A stretch of DNA of 64,000 nucleotides from contig CALCKW010000011.1 of the NCBI GenBank assembly GCA_937965695.1, forward strand, positions 62,001 through 126,000, in the 5' to 3' direction. Source of the stretch: an uncultured Granulosicoccaceae bacterium. Lineage in GTDB: Bacteria > Pseudomonadota > Gammaproteobacteria > CALCKW01. This document shows positions 16,516-24,145 of the stretch, piece by piece; the first letter of the stretch is position 1, and every line of letters starts with the position of its first letter. The position numbers and the translations under genes were made by a program. The notes beneath the pieces were generated by a model, which had not been told where the DNA came from, ran no database searches, and was given only the letters and a program-made list of their open reading frames with translations.

Positions 16516-18243
16516 CTAACTTTTGCTGCGCATCAATAATTGGATGTAGTGCTTTTTATCGGTCTCAGACAGCTCGCTGAGTGTGCGCCCGTACAGCAGT
16601 TGTTCCGCCGCTGTCGCTGCGGACTCACGCCTGAGCCGAACCAAGCTGTCGTTAAGCATTTCCTCAGCGGTTGCCTCTTCGATTTCATCGCCATTGGGTA
16701 ATCGGTAGGCAGCGAGAGAAGCCATTGCATCGGCATAGGGTTCACCCCTAAATTGTTCCAGCAGTGAGGCAGTACTAGTGTTGGGGTTTGCAGAAACCAG
16801 TGCTACAAGCTTGTAAAACACCGCAGCAGATTTTGGGTCTGTCGAAGGACATTCAATGTTCTCAGGGTCATGCTTGGCAAGTAGCGCTGGATACTGCAGC
16901 ATCATTGCCAGCGCCGCACGCATCGAGCTCATGCGCTTTTCGCTGTTCTTTGTCTTCAGTGGGCGCTGCGCCTGCAGCGGTGGGGGTGGTGGCTCAAGTT
17001 TGACCCTTGTGCCCACCAATTCCGTGAGCTTCTGGCTCATTAAATCGCGATAGATACCTGCAGGTATTTTGTTGATCAGTGGGCGTGCTTCGTCTGCGAC
17101 CTTGGCGCGATCGCCGATATTTTCTAGGTCGCGATCTTGGGTTAAATGATCGAAGAGAAACTGGCTAAGAGGGGTTGCAGCAGCAACCATTGTCTCAAAG
17201 GCGGCTTGGCCGTTGTCACGCACATAACTGTCGGGGTCGTCTCCGTCCGCCAAAAGCAAAAATCGGGCTTCACAGCCATCGCGCATTGCCGGCAGAGCAT
17301 TTTCTAGTGCGCGCCAAGCGGCAGCTCGACCCGCACGGTCTCCATCGAAACAAAAAACGAGGTCTTTTGCCGTGCGATACAGCAGATCAATATGGGCGGT
17401 AGTTGTTGCTGTGCCGAGCGTGGCTACAACATTTCGCACACCGTATTGTGCCAAACTGACCACGTCCATATACCCCTCGACGATAATGATTTTCTCAGGG
17501 TTGCGCAGGGCCTGATGTAGCTCGTAGATGCCATAGAGGGAATTGCCCTTATGAAACAAAGGCGTCTCAGGTGAATTGAGGTATTTGGGCTCGCCGTCGC
17601 CCATGATGCGCCCGCCGAAAGCAATAGTGCGCCCACGCCGGTCACGAATTGGAAACATGACGCGCTCTCTGAATCGATCATATCGGCGGCCATTGTCGCC
17701 GTGAGCCAACATACCGGCTGTATCCAATGGCTTTTGCTGCATGCCCTGTGAGGTCAAGGTATCCCAACCTCCAGGTGCATAGCCTAATGCAAAAGACTTG
17801 GCTGTTTCACCGTCTAAACCACGCTGCTTTAGGTACTCAACCGCATCGGGGTTTTCTCTCAATTGGGCTTGGTAGTAATTCTCACAGCGTTCTAGCACCT
17901 CGTAGAGACCGCTGTGGTCTTCTCGTGGTCGGTCGTCTCCCCCTTCACGAGGGACATCAATCCCCAGTTCTCCCGCTAACATCTCAATGGCTTCGACAAA
18001 ACCGAGTCGGTCGTATTCCATCACAAAACTGATGGCGGTACCGCTGGCACCGCAACCAAAGCAGTAGTAAAACTGCTTGGGCTGACTAACACTGAAAGAG
18101 GGCGTTTTTTCGTTATGAAAAGGACAGCAAGCGCCGTGATTCGAGCCTTTCTTTTTTAAAGGCACGCGCGCATTTACCACCTCAACAATGTCGAGGCGAG
18201 CAAGTAAGTCGTCTATAAAAGCGCGTGGAATCAAGCCAGCCAT
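16516..18243 (-). CDS. dnaG: DNA primase DnaG
   Basis: Synthesises RNA primers at the replication fork. The 575-residue protein has the N-terminal CHC2 zinc finger (Cys40, His43, Cys61, Cys64), the catalytic core with TOPRIM Glu near residue 256 (IIVEGYMDVV) and DGDRAG, and a C-terminal helicase-binding region. The ATG at 18243 gives MAGLIPRAFIDDLL, the usual N-terminus; the open frame extends 31 codons further upstream (to 18336), but that stretch does not look like primase. In most gammaproteobacteria dnaG lies between rpsU and rpoD; here it is paired with rsmE and rpsU is 26 kb away. Confidence 0.97.
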   Translation of the reverse strand: MAGLIPRAFIDDLLARLDIVEVVNARVPLKKKGSNHGACCPFHNEKTPSFSVSQPKQFYYCFGCGASGTAISFVMEYDRLGFVEAIEMLAGELGIDVPREGGDDRPREDHSGLYEVLERCENYYQAQLRENPDAVEYLKQRGLDGETAKSFALGYAPGGWDTLTSQGMQQKPLDTAGMLAHGDNGRRYDRFRERVMFPIRDRRGRTIAFGGRIMGDGEPKYLNSPETPLFHKGNSLYGIYELHQALRNPEKIIIVEGYMDVVSLAQYGVRNVVATLGTATTTAHIDLLYRTAKDLVFCFDGDRAGRAAAWRALENALPAMRDGCEARFLLLADGDDPDSYVRDNGQAAFETMVAAATPLSQFLFDHLTQDRDLENIGDRAKVADEARPLINKIPAGIYRDLMSQKLTELVGTRVKLEPPPPPLQAQRPLKTKNSEKRMSSMRAALAMMLQYPALLAKHDPENIECPSTDPKSAAVFYKLVALVSANPNTSTASLLEQFRGEPYADAMASLAAYRLPNGDEIEEATAEEMLNDSLVRLRRESAATAAEQLLYGRTLSELSETDKKHYIQLLMRSKS

Positions 18244-18365
18244 GAGTTTATGGTTAAAATAGGAAAAGGTGATTGAGCAAAGCCGCCATGTGGCTGGCAT
18301 AAGTCCGCATAATACCGCAAATGAACCTATGGCCAATGGATTTACAGCTGCATTGAGGCGATCGG

Positions 18366-18875
18366 ATGAAGATTAGACAAGCGCATGTCGAGGACGCCGC
18401 GGCGATCTCCTTGTTATACAACAGGTTTGTGCTCGAGACGAACGTCTCGTTCGAAACAGACCCCGTATCTGCTGAGCAAATGGCTGGGCGAATCGAAGAA
18501 AAACTGAATCACTTTGATTGGCTTGTCGCGGAGCAAGAAGGAGAACTGTTGGGTTACGCCTATTATGGTCAATTTCGATCACGTGCAGCCTATAACGGCA
18601 CGGTTGAAGCGAGTGTTTATATGGCTTCACAGGCAACAGGGCGTGGACTGGCCACAGAACTATACGGAGCGGTTTTAGTCAGTGCTCGCGACGGTGGTTT
18701 TAGCCAAGCGATCGGGGTGATTACAGTGCCAAACGATAAATCGGAAGCCCTACATCGGCGCTTGGGGTTTGAACCCGTTGGCGTTTTGCGCGGTGTGGGT
18801 CGAAAGTTTGATCAGGACGCGGATGTAGCGCTCTGGCAGCTCAGGCTCAAAGACTTTACGTTACCAACTAAATAA
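18366..18875 (+). CDS. GNAT acetyltransferase, phosphinothricin acetyltransferase-like
   Basis: A 169-residue GNAT-fold enzyme transferring acetyl from acetyl-CoA. The start MKIRQAHVEDAAAISLLYN, the SFETDP segment and the acetyl-CoA loop QATGRGLATEL near 88-98 are the pattern of the Pat/Bar/MddA subgroup, which acetylates phosphinothricin, methionine sulfoximine or similar amino acids. The real substrate is unknown and a housekeeping role on methionine derivatives is more likely than herbicide resistance. It is divergent from dnaG across about 120 bp. Confidence 0.85.
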   Translation: MKIRQAHVEDAAAISLLYNRFVLETNVSFETDPVSAEQMAGRIEEKLNHFDWLVAEQEGELLGYAYYGQFRSRAAYNGTVEASVYMASQATGRGLATELYGAVLVSARDGGFSQAIGVITVPNDKSEALHRRLGFEPVGVLRGVGRKFDQDADVALWQLRLKDFTLPTK

Positions 18876-19036
18876 CCTTTAGTCTCGGATGAGCACTCGT
18901 TGATTAAGCATTTTGTGGACAGGGGGTTCTCATCGTCGGTGCAGTTTTTATAGTTGTACAGAAACCTCATCGACGATCCATTTCTGCAATCAAAACTGAT
19001 TAATACGTTTAGTGCAATGTGATGGCCATAGTTGAG

Positions 19037-19594
19037 TTACTTGCATGATGAGTAGCTTACGGTTTGCTCGCTTAGACTTTTAAGCCTCTCAAAACTAATA
19101 GGGAGGTCAGCGTCTTCTTGATAATCACACGCTACAGCAAAAGTTGCCTCTCGGCTGTCTTTATCCAGAGAGGAGGCTTTGCATCTTTTGTCGCCTGAGA
19201 CTTTCTTCACGATGCCCGATATTCCAAAATTCAACGTGTTCATTGTTCTGGTGCGCAGCAACGGTAGTACAGCTGCTTGATTGAGCTCTGATTCTCCGAT
19301 GTCAGGCGGTCCGTAAGCTGTAATCGAGACAACGATAGCTTTTTCGTTTCTTTTGTCGATGTTCTCCAAACGCACGACGGTCAGGCCAGTATTCTTCTTA
19401 GTTTTCAGGCAATAATGTTCTACGTCGTCGTCACTCTCCGTAAGGTTGGTGATACCGAGCTGTTCTCTTAATTTTGCTAGGTCAGTGCTCTTATCCCTGT
19501 TTATGCTGTCGCAACCAAACAAGCAGGCAATTGCGATGTTGGGGAAAGATAAAGCGCACACTAAAATGGCGCTGTTCAGACCGAGCTTGACCAT
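19037..19594 (-). CDS. Exported protein of unknown function
   Basis: A 185-residue protein not recognised by family. The first 23 residues are a signal peptide (basic start, hydrophobic ILVCALSFPNIAIA) followed by Cys24 and Cys28; AIAC could be a weak lipobox, so it is either a periplasmic protein or a lipoprotein. Four or more further cysteines (YCLKTKK, RCKAS, ACDYQ, SSCK-end) suggest disulfides in the periplasm. The gene stands alone between the acetyltransferase and the ThDP enzyme. Two perfect palindromes lie 29 and 66 bp upstream of its ATG and may control it. Confidence 0.65.
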   Translation of the reverse strand: MVKLGLNSAILVCALSFPNIAIACLFGCDSINRDKSTDLAKLREQLGITNLTESDDDVEHYCLKTKKNTGLTVVRLENIDKRNEKAIVVSITAYGPPDIGESELNQAAVLPLLRTRTMNTLNFGISGIVKKVSGDKRCKASSLDKDSREATFAVACDYQEDADLPISFERLKSLSEQTVSYSSCK

Positions 19595-19622
19595 TGTTGT
19601 TTCTCTCTGATGGTAAACACTT

Positions 19623-19636
19623 AACTTTTAAAAGTT
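19623..19636. promoter_or_regulatory. 14-bp perfect palindrome upstream of exported unknown
   Basis: AACTTTTAAAAGTT is a perfect dyad beginning 29 bp upstream of the ATG at 19594. Position and symmetry would fit an operator for a dimeric repressor or part of an AT-rich promoter. No cognate regulator is known. Confidence 0.35.
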
Positions 19637-19659
19637 CTCATTTATGGCGACTTGCCGCC

Positions 19660-19675
19660 TTCTGTAGCTACAGAA
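19660..19675. promoter_or_regulatory. 16-bp perfect palindrome upstream of exported unknown
   Basis: TTCTGTAGCTACAGAA is a perfect 16-bp dyad 66 bp upstream of the exported unknown. A gapless palindrome of this length is unlikely by chance in a short intergenic region and is a candidate operator. Confidence 0.4.
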
Positions 19676-19871
19676 TCCCGCAAAATTAGTTCTATGTCAA
19701 AGTTCAGGGCAGTGGTCGGATCTCATACTGCAGAATGAATAACGCTGCTCTTAATGTGAGAGCTTCCCAGCAGCAGTACGGTATGTGAGTGATAGTCAAA
19801 TTCGGGCATAGCTATTAGAATTGAATGAGCTGCAGTGCGATATGCACAGCAGCCCAGTTCAACTAAAATTC

Positions 19872-21413
19872 TTAGTAACAGGCCTCTATCAAATAAGGTC
19901 CTTTAGAAGCCAAACCTTTTTTCACCGCGCGATCAAGCTCTTCTGCAGTGTTTACCTTTTCTCCAGGCACGCCCATTCCCCGTGCTATGGAGACAAAGTC
20001 CAATGTTGGCATATCAAGCCGCATCATGTTTTCTGCCACTTTGCCGGTTTCTGCACCGACATTGTTTAGCTCATGTTGCAAGATCGCATAGGCGCGGTTG
20101 GCGTAGATGATAGTGGTGACGTCTAGTTCTTCCCTAGCCTGAGTCCATAACGCTTGAATCGTATACATGGCACTGCCGTCCGCCTGCAATGCCAATACTT
20201 TTCGGTCGGGGCAAGCTACAGCAGCGCCCACGGCTAGTGGCGGCCCAATTCCGATTGATCCGCCGACGATCTGCAATAAGTCGTGTTTTGCAGCACCGGC
20301 GGTGAGTGCTTGCAAACTTCGACCACCCGTTATCGCTTCGTCTATGACGATCGCATTCTGCGGCATGCGGTTAGCGACGACAGCGTTGATAACCTCAGGA
20401 TTGATTCGATCTTCAGTCGGCACGGGGGGAAGATCATGCACTACAACATCAACGGCGGTGTCGACATCCAAAAGCAGGCTCAGTTTCTTAAGTGCCGACA
20501 CACCATTTTGCTCTGTGCTGGCAACTTCAAAAACGCTGCAACTTTCTGGCAATAAGCTGCTCGGCTTGTCTGGATAGGCAAAAAAAGCAACAGGTGCTTT
20601 GGCGCAAACTGTGATGATTTGTTCGTATTCCGCTAGGAACGCTAGCGCCTGTTCAACTGGGTAGGGAACCGATTCCACGGGAACAATACCGGCGCCACGC
20701 GTCATTCGAGCGTTGGCTGTGGGTGCGAGAAGCGTGGCCCCCGTGGTCTGAGAAATTTGGGCAGCGATCAACAGCGGTTGTTCGCGCAGCGTTTCTCCAC
20801 CCAACAGAATCGCCGTTCGCTTGCCGTTTTTTAGTCGTTGAACAGCTGCCTCAATCGCGAGTTGATCTGGCTCTGGTATCGCGCAATCTTGTACTCGTGG
20901 CGCGACACCGTCGGCGGTTTCCCAAGCTGTGTCTCCTGGCAGAATTAAACTTGCAACACAGCCGGGATAACTTCGGCTAGCGGCGACCGCAGCCGCGCCG
21001 TCTTTCGCTACATCACGAGACGATTTAGAGGTCTTAACCCAGCGTGACACAGGAGCGGCCAGTCCTTCCACGTCTGCTGTCAACGGCGCGTCGTAAGTGA
21101 CATGCCATGTGGCGTGATCACCCACAATATTGACAACCGGTGTGCCGGCTTTGCGTGCGTTGTGGAGATTGGCAATTCCATTGGCGAGACCGGGGCCACA
21201 ATGGAGCAGGGTCGCGGCGGGTTTCTCTGCCATGCGTGCATAGCCGTCAGCAGCGCCAGTGACGACACCTTCAAATAAACCTAATACCGAGCGCATGCCT
21301 GGAACTTTGTCCAAGGCTGCTACAAAGTGCATTTCTGAGGTGCCTGGATTGGTAAAACAAGTGTCTACTCCAGAGTCGATTAATGTGCGAACAAGACTTT
21401 CTGCACCATTCAT
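19872..21413 (-). CDS. ThDP-dependent acetolactate synthase-like enzyme
   Basis: A 513-residue member of the acetolactate synthase/benzoylformate decarboxylase superfamily, resembling the stand-alone acetolactate synthase-like proteins of about 515 residues. The N-terminal Pyr domain has the cofactor-activating Glu48 in GLFEGVVTG and the HCGPGLANG block near 71. The C-terminal PP domain has LQADGSAMYTIQALW near 405, ending in YANRAYAIL. The usual GDG of the ThDP/Mg2+ motif is ADG here; the metal-binding Asp is kept. No regulatory subunit gene is adjacent, so branched-chain amino acid synthesis is not implied and the substrate is unknown. Confidence 0.85.
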   Translation of the reverse strand: MNGAESLVRTLIDSGVDTCFTNPGTSEMHFVAALDKVPGMRSVLGLFEGVVTGAADGYARMAEKPAATLLHCGPGLANGIANLHNARKAGTPVVNIVGDHATWHVTYDAPLTADVEGLAAPVSRWVKTSKSSRDVAKDGAAAVAASRSYPGCVASLILPGDTAWETADGVAPRVQDCAIPEPDQLAIEAAVQRLKNGKRTAILLGGETLREQPLLIAAQISQTTGATLLAPTANARMTRGAGIVPVESVPYPVEQALAFLAEYEQIITVCAKAPVAFFAYPDKPSSLLPESCSVFEVASTEQNGVSALKKLSLLLDVDTAVDVVVHDLPPVPTEDRINPEVINAVVANRMPQNAIVIDEAITGGRSLQALTAGAAKHDLLQIVGGSIGIGPPLAVGAAVACPDRKVLALQADGSAMYTIQALWTQAREELDVTTIIYANRAYAILQHELNNVGAETGKVAENMMRLDMPTLDFVSIARGMGVPGEKVNTAEELDRAVKKGLASKGPYLIEACY

Positions 21414-21543
21414 GATTGTGAACCTCGGCGTATGTGATTGTGAGAATGTGGTTCTTATCTGTGGAGAATAGACCGCACTATCGCGTTAGACAGACATTGA
21501 ACTACGGCCCGCTCTTAGGGGCAAGTGTTGTAGAGATCGGGAT

Positions 21544-21567
21544 GCGCTTACTTAGAGAAGTAAGCGC
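21544..21567. other. Perfect 10-bp stem-loop with AGAG tetraloop
   Basis: GCGCTTACTT (21544-21553), loop AGAG, AAGTAAGCGC (21558-21567). No T tract follows on either strand, so an intrinsic terminator is not clear. Being downstream of dgt on the minus strand, it may mark a transcript 3' end. Confidence 0.5.
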
Positions 21568-21734
21568 GTAAGAGTGGCTGGTGACTGGCTTTTTCTGCTG
21601 TGACGGGCAACGGGATTTTTATCAATAAAGTAGTACATAAATGCTGCCGCTATTAAGCCAATGAATACACTTCGATTCCTAGCTTTACGCACGCGGCCGC
21701 AGTCAATGAGACTGCTGCGTGAATTCCAATGCAA
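21552..21734 (-). CDS. Doubtful small membrane protein
   Basis: A 60-codon frame on the minus strand downstream of dgt. It contains one hydrophobic stretch (SVFIGLIAAAFMYYFID) after a basic segment and a basic tail, compatible with a single-span membrane protein. No family recognised, no clear ribosome site, and its stop lies inside the 21544-21567 stem. May well be spurious. Confidence 0.2.
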   Translation of the reverse strand: MHWNSRSSLIDCGRVRKARNRSVFIGLIAAAFMYYFIDKNPVARHSRKSQSPATLTRLLL

Positions 21735-21853
21735 TACTCTGCACCTATCGCCACTGCGCCGTACACGCCATGCTGAGAGGGTGGTGGTTTGGTCTCCGTT
21801 GCCTGATCCACCGCAATTGCCTCTGCGCTATATGCGTCGCTGAGGTCTTGCTG

Positions 21854-23194
21854 CTAGATCATATCGAAGATAGAGCCGGCACCGGGTAACGTAAGCCTGC
21901 GATAGAGCTTCGCGGCAGACACATCAGTTAAACCAGACAGGTAGTCGCATAGCACTCTCGGTGGGTGTTCGCTTGCCGCAAACTTAGCGTAGACGGGACG
22001 TGGCAGCAGCTCTTTTGGGTTTGCCATCAAGGTTTCAAACAGTGACAACATGGCGCGCTGCCCGCGATGGCGTACCGCTAGTATCTCTGGGCGCAGTATG
22101 ACTTCGTCAAAAACAAAACCTTGGCATAAGTCGAGCAATGCTCTAGCTTGCGGTCGTTGTTTTGCTTGTAAGCTCAACAACGGGTGCGCAAACCCAACTT
22201 CGCTTTGAAGATCGATATTAATGATCATGTAGTTCACCAATCGACTGATTGCGTGTTTACGCTTGTGCGGTTCGTCACTGAGTAAGCGGTCTGTATAAAA
22301 ATCGAAATCGTCACACAAGGGGTTGTCGCCCAGCGCTTTGAACTTAGGTGCGAAGTCATCCATCCAGAGTTCGCGGCTTATTAGTCGTAACGCGAGAGCA
22401 TCTTCCAAATCGTGTATGCCGTACGCTATGTCGTCAGCAAGCTCCATGATACTGACGTCCAATGCCTTGTGCATTGACTTACTGTGTCGGCCTTCAAAAT
22501 GTTGGGTCCTCTGCAATCGCTCTACGTCTGATGGTTCAAACGGATCAAAGACCCAGTCGAGAATATCTTGCTCGTCATCGTAAACGCATTTGGGTGGGTG
22601 CCAATGCTGCAAATTAAGCGGTAGAGGATCGGGCAGCGAATTCTCGTAATTTGCAACACTGCTGTAGGTGACAGGGTATTTTATTACCCCAAGCATGGTA
22701 CGTCGTGTGACATCAATACCGCAGTTAGCCGAGAACTCCCCTAATCTGGATAGTATTCGCAGGGTTTGTCCATTACCTTCAAAACCGCCATGAGGCATCA
22801 TGGCTGTATTCAGCGAAACCTCACCTCCGTGACCAAAAGGTGGATGGCCTAAGTCGTGCGCGAGACAGATCGCTTCCATTAGCGGTACAGTGGGCAACCA
22901 AGGTTTAGCGTGTTCATCTGCATTGTTATTTAGATGTTCAACAATGCCTGAGCCTATCTGAGCCACTTCTAGTGAGTGCGTTAATCGGGTGCGGTAAAAG
23001 TCGTTTTCACCAAGCCCTAGCACTTGCGTTTTGGATTGTAGTGCCCTGAACGCGGCCGCATGAACGATACGCGCTCGGTCGCGCTGGTATTGGCTCTCGT
23101 GGTTGTTGGCATTAAATTGCAGTCGGTGTTCTTCTTTGCCACCGCTACGTCGTTCAAGCCAACTGGCGTCGGGATGGTTGTTGTCGAGTGGCAT
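21854..23194 (-). CDS. dgt: dGTPase-like HD-domain triphosphohydrolase
   Basis: Hydrolyses dGTP (or other dNTPs) to the nucleoside and triphosphate. The protein of about 446 residues has the YQRDRARIVHAAAFRAL opening of Dgt-like proteins, then the HD metal site: RTRLTHSLEVAQIG near residue 68 and LAHDLGHPPFGHGGE near 112-126. MELADDIAYGIHDLEDA near 248 supplies a further conserved Asp. The ATG at 23194 is preferred over the GTG at 23200 because AAAGAG lies 8 nt upstream of it. The gene stands alone, convergent to nothing and divergent from the SDR gene. Confidence 0.94.
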   Translation of the reverse strand: MPLDNNHPDASWLERRSGGKEEHRLQFNANNHESQYQRDRARIVHAAAFRALQSKTQVLGLGENDFYRTRLTHSLEVAQIGSGIVEHLNNNADEHAKPWLPTVPLMEAICLAHDLGHPPFGHGGEVSLNTAMMPHGGFEGNGQTLRILSRLGEFSANCGIDVTRRTMLGVIKYPVTYSSVANYENSLPDPLPLNLQHWHPPKCVYDDEQDILDWVFDPFEPSDVERLQRTQHFEGRHSKSMHKALDVSIMELADDIAYGIHDLEDALALRLISRELWMDDFAPKFKALGDNPLCDDFDFYTDRLLSDEPHKRKHAISRLVNYMIINIDLQSEVGFAHPLLSLQAKQRPQARALLDLCQGFVFDEVILRPEILAVRHRGQRAMLSLFETLMANPKELLPRPVYAKFAASEHPPRVLCDYLSGLTDVSAAKLYRRLTLPGAGSIFDMI

Positions 23195-23303
23195 TGACAC
23201 AGCTCTTTGATTTAGATGGAGCTATTCTACAGTAGCGCGTGATTTATAGATAAGCACGTGCGTATCGCGTGTGGTTAAGCGCTGTTTAAAGGGGATAATA
23301 ACG

Positions 23304-24053
23304 ATGGGTAAAGGCATTTTGTTGATCACTGGTGGTGGTCGAGGTATCGGTGCTGCGACGGCAAAGTTGGCCGCTGCTTCAGGTTATGGGGTACTGATCA
23401 ATTACGCCAGCGATGTCCAAGCTGCAGAAACTGTTGTGTCAGATATCGCTCGGTTAGGCGGCATCGCTAAGTGTTTTAAAGCGGACGTCGGCTCTGAGTG
23501 GGATGTTGCCGCCATGTTTGATTTCGCCGAATCGATGGGTCGGCTCTCTGGATTAGTCAATAATGCAGGAGTTCTAGAGCAGCAGATGCCACTGCAGTTG
23601 ATGTCGGTCGATCGCTGGCGGCGAGTGCTGGAAACCAATGTTATCGGTACGATGTTGTGTGCGCGTGAGGCAATTCGGCGCTGGGCTGAACAGCCGCAGG
23701 CCGATGACAATCGCGCTATTGTCAATGTGTCTTCGATGGCCGCCAGTCTGGGTGCTCCCGGTGAATACGTCGATTACGCTGCATCAAAAGGTGCTGTGGA
23801 TTCTTTGACGCGTGGATTAGCCCTAGAAGTTGCAGAGATGGGGGTGCGAGTTAACGCGGTGCGACCCGGTGTTATAAAAACTGATATCCATGCCAGTGGC
23901 GGTGAACCTGAACGGGTTTCTCGTGTGGCTAAATCTGTGCCGATGGGCAGGGGTGGGGAGGCGGAAGAGGTGGCGCAGACAATTATGTGGTTGATGAGTA
24001 AAGAGTCATCGTATGTCACCGGCACTTTTATAGACGTCAGCGGCGGCCGTTGA
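23304..24053 (+). CDS. Short-chain dehydrogenase/reductase (SDR)
   Basis: A 249-residue NAD(P)-dependent oxidoreductase. Cofactor motif GGGRGIG at 10-16, NNAG at 86-89, and catalytic Ser143/144, Tyr158 and Lys162 (VSSM...YAASK). The overall form is that of classical SDRs such as FabG-type or glucose dehydrogenase-like proteins; the substrate cannot be assigned. The ATG at 23304 has an AAAGGGG site 9 nt upstream; an upstream in-frame start at 23271 adds 11 residues that do not belong to the fold. It ends shortly before a terminator shared with convergent gltB. Confidence 0.9.
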   Translation: MGKGILLITGGGRGIGAATAKLAAASGYGVLINYASDVQAAETVVSDIARLGGIAKCFKADVGSEWDVAAMFDFAESMGRLSGLVNNAGVLEQQMPLQLMSVDRWRRVLETNVIGTMLCAREAIRRWAEQPQADDNRAIVNVSSMAASLGAPGEYVDYAASKGAVDSLTRGLALEVAEMGVRVNAVRPGVIKTDIHASGGEPERVSRVAKSVPMGRGGEAEEVAQTIMWLMSKESSYVTGTFIDVSGGR

Positions 24054-24061
24054 ATCGGTAT

Positions 24062-24086
24062 AAAAAACGGGCCGAGAGGTGGCCCG
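24062..24086 (-). terminator. Intrinsic terminator of gltB
   Basis: On the minus strand CGGGCC (24086-24081), a 7-nt loop and GGCCCG (24073-24068) are followed by TTTTTT. It lies 60 bp after the gltB stop. The plus-strand SDR gene ends at 24053, but the plus orientation lacks an immediate T tract. Confidence 0.8.
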
Positions 24087-24145
24087 GTGATTTGTTATTT
24101 TTGAGCGTTAAGTTGAGGTGACAACTACAGCCTCATCAATAATGG

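Larger units (their letters stand above)
21414..21853. other. Intergenic region between dgt and the ThDP enzyme
   Basis: This 440-bp gap has no firm gene. It contains a perfect 10-bp hairpin at 21544-21567 and a doubtful 60-codon frame at 21552-21734 with one membrane-like segment. The promoter of the ThDP enzyme should lie just above 21413. Confidence 0.5.

Noticed and set aside
16516-18336. Longer dnaG frame starting at 18336
   Set aside because: The 31 extra residues do not resemble primase, and the ATG at 18243 gives the standard N-terminus.
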